This document shows, piece by piece, positions 5,789-7,738 of a stretch of DNA of 7,738 nucleotides; the stretch's first letter is position 1; each line of letters begins with the position of its first letter. The notes under the pieces are model-generated. The model had not been told where the DNA came from and did not search any database. It saw nothing but the letters and a program-made list of their open reading frames with translations. The DNA comes from Candidatus Hodarchaeota archaeon. Lineage in GTDB: Archaea; Asgardarchaeota; Heimdallarchaeia; Hodarchaeales; YT1-057. The DNA is taken from NCBI GenBank assembly GCA_016839955.1, contig JAEOTI010000094.1, forward strand, positions 1 through 7,738. The letters are read 5' to 3'. The position numbers were made by a program, and so were the translations under genes.

Positions 5789-6748
5789 ATGATAGATATG
5801 GAACTGCTTGTTAGTGTTATAATTCCAACTTATAACCAAGCAAAATACATATCTCAAGCTATAGAAGGTGCTTTAAAACAAAAGACAAATTTTCCATTCG
5901 AGATTCTTATTGGGGAAGATGATTCCAGTGACGGGACGCGTAAAATTTGTATAGAATACGCAAAAAATCATCCGGAAAAAATACGCCTTTTTTTAAACGA
6001 TAGAAAAAACGTGATTTATATAAACGGCAGCCCAACAGGCCGTTGGAATATGATAAACTTAATAAAAAATTCTAAAGGCAAATATATTGCATTTTTCGAA
6101 GGAGACGACTATTGGACCGACCCATATAAACTACAATATCAGGTGGATTTTTTGGAAGCAAATCCGGATTATGGGTTAGTTTTTACTGACGCTGATTTTC
6201 TATATGAGCGGAATGGCAAGCTGATTCCTGCATACGATAAAACATTCCGAAAACGTATTCCCACTGGAAATGTATTACATATTCTTCTTCAGGGAATAAA
6301 TCCATACAGAACGTGCACATCGATGTTTAGAAGAAGTTTGATATGGGAATATACTGATATGATAAGAAAATCGAAATTCAAAATGGGAGATAAAATACTT
6401 TGGTTTATTATTGCCGGGCAGGCAAAAATTGGGTATATAGATCGTTCTACTGCTGTTTACCGGATTAAGGAAAAATCTGCTTCACATCCAGAAGACCTGA
6501 AGGCATTTGTTTTATTCCTAAGAAATAGCTATCGAGCAAATATTTTCTTTTCTGATTATTACAAACAACCATTTAATCGCAAGAAATCAAAGATAATCTA
6601 TAGAAATGCTATTCTTAAATACTGTGTTGATAAGAAGGATTATAAAAAATTAATTGAGTATTCGGGATGTTTTACTATAGCGTTGGCAGCCATCGCCAAA
6701 GACAAACTCCATGACCTGATTGTGTTTGCAAGAAAATTACGTAAATGA
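5789..6748 (+). CDS. Family 2 glycosyltransferase
   Basis: This 319-residue GT-A fold enzyme transfers a sugar from a nucleotide donor in building the repeat unit at the cytoplasmic face. The sequence starts with the classic SVIIPTYNQAKYI (9-21). It continues with IGEDDSSDGT (41-50) for the nucleotide, FEGDDYW (103-109) as the D-x-D-like metal site, and CTSMFRRSLIW (176-186) followed by MGDKILW (199-205) in the acceptor region where the catalytic acid/base usually lies. No membrane span is obvious, although the last 25 residues are mildly hydrophobic. The ATG at 5789 or 5798 (Met4) could be the start; neither has a good Shine-Dalgarno sequence. Its TGA overlaps the ATG of the membrane protein as ATGA (6745-6748), implying coupling. 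Donor and acceptor cannot be read from sequence. Confidence 0.9.
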   Translation: MIDMELLVSVIIPTYNQAKYISQAIEGALKQKTNFPFEILIGEDDSSDGTRKICIEYAKNHPEKIRLFLNDRKNVIYINGSPTGRWNMINLIKNSKGKYIAFFEGDDYWTDPYKLQYQVDFLEANPDYGLVFTDADFLYERNGKLIPAYDKTFRKRIPTGNVLHILLQGINPYRTCTSMFRRSLIWEYTDMIRKSKFKMGDKILWFIIAGQAKIGYIDRSTAVYRIKEKSASHPEDLKAFVLFLRNSYRANIFFSDYYKQPFNRKKSKIIYRNAILKYCVDKKDYKKLIEYSGCFTIALAAIAKDKLHDLIVFARKLRK

Positions 6749-7738
6749 TTCTAATTCCGATAATTACATTGCTGATAATATTTTTTTATTATCAAAAAAA
6801 GAACAAAAAACGATTTGGTATTATTAGCTTATTAATCCTTACTTATCTTGGAATGGGCATGGCCTCTCTTGTCATTGAACTTACGGGATTGTTTCCTGGT
6901 GTATATCCCTTTTCGTTTGAATCCATGGCATATTTATCCGTATGTTTTGTAATCGTATTCACTGGCTTCACTGGATACAGAGACCAAAAGCTATGCAGTA
7001 TAAAGATCGAAAATGTTTTTCTTTCTCGAGTGTTCGAAAATACTCTTTTGGTAGGCGGATTCCTGTCGATCTGTTTTTTCCTCCCTCATGCGGTCAGGGC
7101 TCTATCCGGCAACATTTATGTAAATAGAAATGAGTTGTATCTTCAACAGGAAATATTGGGGAGTTTTGGAATTGTTAATTCAATATTTTCGTATATTTCG
7201 AATATGTTCATTATCGCCATTGTGTATTCATTTATGAACATGATACCAAGAAATGGGAAAAGAAATGTAATTAAGGCTATTTTATTGCTTTTAAGCAGTT
7301 TTTCTTATGTAGTCTACATTTTCGCTTATGTTGGTCGTGACGGCACGGTCTACTGGATTATGTCTTTCATATTTTGTTTAATACTATTCAAAGATTTTCT
7401 TTCAAAGGATGATTTGCGACGATTTAAACGTATACTCATATATAGCCTGCCAGTGATTGTTGCCCCATTTATGATGATTTCGATATCAAGATTTTCTGAA
7501 AGCAAAGAAGGAGTTTTTTATAACATGCTTCATTATGCCGGGATGCAGATAAAAATCTTTAATGATCACTATACAATTGATCCTCCAATTCAATATGGCA
7601 GGGGTTCTTTTCCGGTATTTATGGACTTTATCGAAAAAGCAGGTATCACTGTTAAGAAAGCACCTGAAAAGCAAGAGAGAATTAATTACTATTTGGATTA
7701 CAACGTCGCACCTTGGATGTTCTCTACATTTATAGGAA
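6745..7738 (+). CDS. Multi-spanning membrane protein, likely O-antigen (Wzy-type) polymerase, 3' end outside window
   Basis: The frame from the ATG at 6745 stays open to the window end (331 residues, no stop). Hydrophobic segments lie at about residues 1-16, 24-45, 58-77, 97-116, 139-166, 176-198, 202-218 and 228-247, followed by a long hydrophilic stretch (about 250-320) rich in Tyr and charged residues, and then VAPWMFSTFIG at the edge. Many weakly conserved spans, a GRDGTVYW segment (197-204) at the membrane boundary, and one large loop before a final membrane part are typical of Wzy/oligosaccharide repeat-unit polymerases, which join lipid-linked repeat units at the outer face of the inner membrane. 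Such proteins are poorly conserved, so the call rests on topology, the loop and the position after a glycosyltransferase. An O-antigen ligase is the main alternative. The start overlaps the glycosyltransferase stop (ATGA). Confidence 0.75.
   Translation, partial: MILIPIITLLIIFFYYQKKNKKRFGIISLLILTYLGMGMASLVIELTGLFPGVYPFSFESMAYLSVCFVIVFTGFTGYRDQKLCSIKIENVFLSRVFENTLLVGGFLSICFFLPHAVRALSGNIYVNRNELYLQQEILGSFGIVNSIFSYISNMFIIAIVYSFMNMIPRNGKRNVIKAILLLLSSFSYVVYIFAYVGRDGTVYWIMSFIFCLILFKDFLSKDDLRRFKRILIYSLPVIVAPFMMISISRFSESKEGVFYNMLHYAGMQIKIFNDHYTIDPPIQYGRGSFPVFMDFIEKAGITVKKAPEKQERINYYLDYNVAPWMFSTFIG

Noticed and set aside
6942..7127. Plus-strand 61-codon frame within the membrane protein region
   Set aside because: It lies in another frame inside the long open membrane-protein frame starting at 6745, and its composition is Cys/Arg/Ser rich with no motif.

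Overview
The window is an AT-rich (roughly 35-40% GC by eye), entirely plus-strand stretch of what looks like a surface-polysaccharide (O-antigen or exopolysaccharide) locus. Strong AGGAGG-type ribosome binding sites, low GC and an assimilatory [4Fe-4S]-type APS reductase suggest a low-GC anaerobe, plausibly Firmicutes. Nothing here fixes the taxonomy.

Layout. (1) 3-1219: the tail of an upstream gene overlaps a DegT/DnrJ/EryC1/StrS nucleotide-sugar aminotransferase by ATGA. The aminotransferase resembles VioA-type enzymes that make dTDP-4-amino-4,6-dideoxyglucose. (2) 1220-1758: an AT-rich gap, then a decayed, internally deleted copy of the start of the amidohydrolase gene that lies about 1.2 kb downstream. 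(3) 1762-3519: a tight block of two MaoC-like hot-dog proteins and an intact amidohydrolase-2-like protein. (4) 3562-3858: the 3' half of an LpxD-like acyltransferase with no 5' end. (5) 3904-5615: a complete cysH-type APS reductase, then a full-length LpxD-like acyltransferase with a nine-G tract in its coding sequence. (6) 5789-7738: a family-2 glycosyltransferase overlapping by ATGA a multi-spanning membrane protein that runs off the window and looks like an O-antigen (Wzy-type) polymerase.

How it may fit together (inference). The aminotransferase supplies a 4-amino-4,6-dideoxy sugar nucleotide. An LpxD-like enzyme N-acylates an amino sugar. The MaoC-like proteins could make or process a hydroxyacyl-CoA donor, a logic resembling Bacillus anthracis anthrose biosynthesis, which combines an aminotransferase, an enoyl-CoA hydratase and an acyltransferase. 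The glycosyltransferase and polymerase then build the repeat unit. The rival view is that the MaoC/amidohydrolase block is a foreign cassette inserted into the locus, since broken genes flank it on both sides.

Most interesting points: the two broken paralogs bracketing the block; complementary loss of catalytic residues in the two MaoC-like proteins; an amidohydrolase with both residues of the HxH metal motif replaced by Arg; the poly-G tract, where a slip of one base either way gives an almost immediate stop; and cysH inside a glycan locus. No tRNA, rRNA, CRISPR array, complete insertion sequence or convincing terminator was seen.
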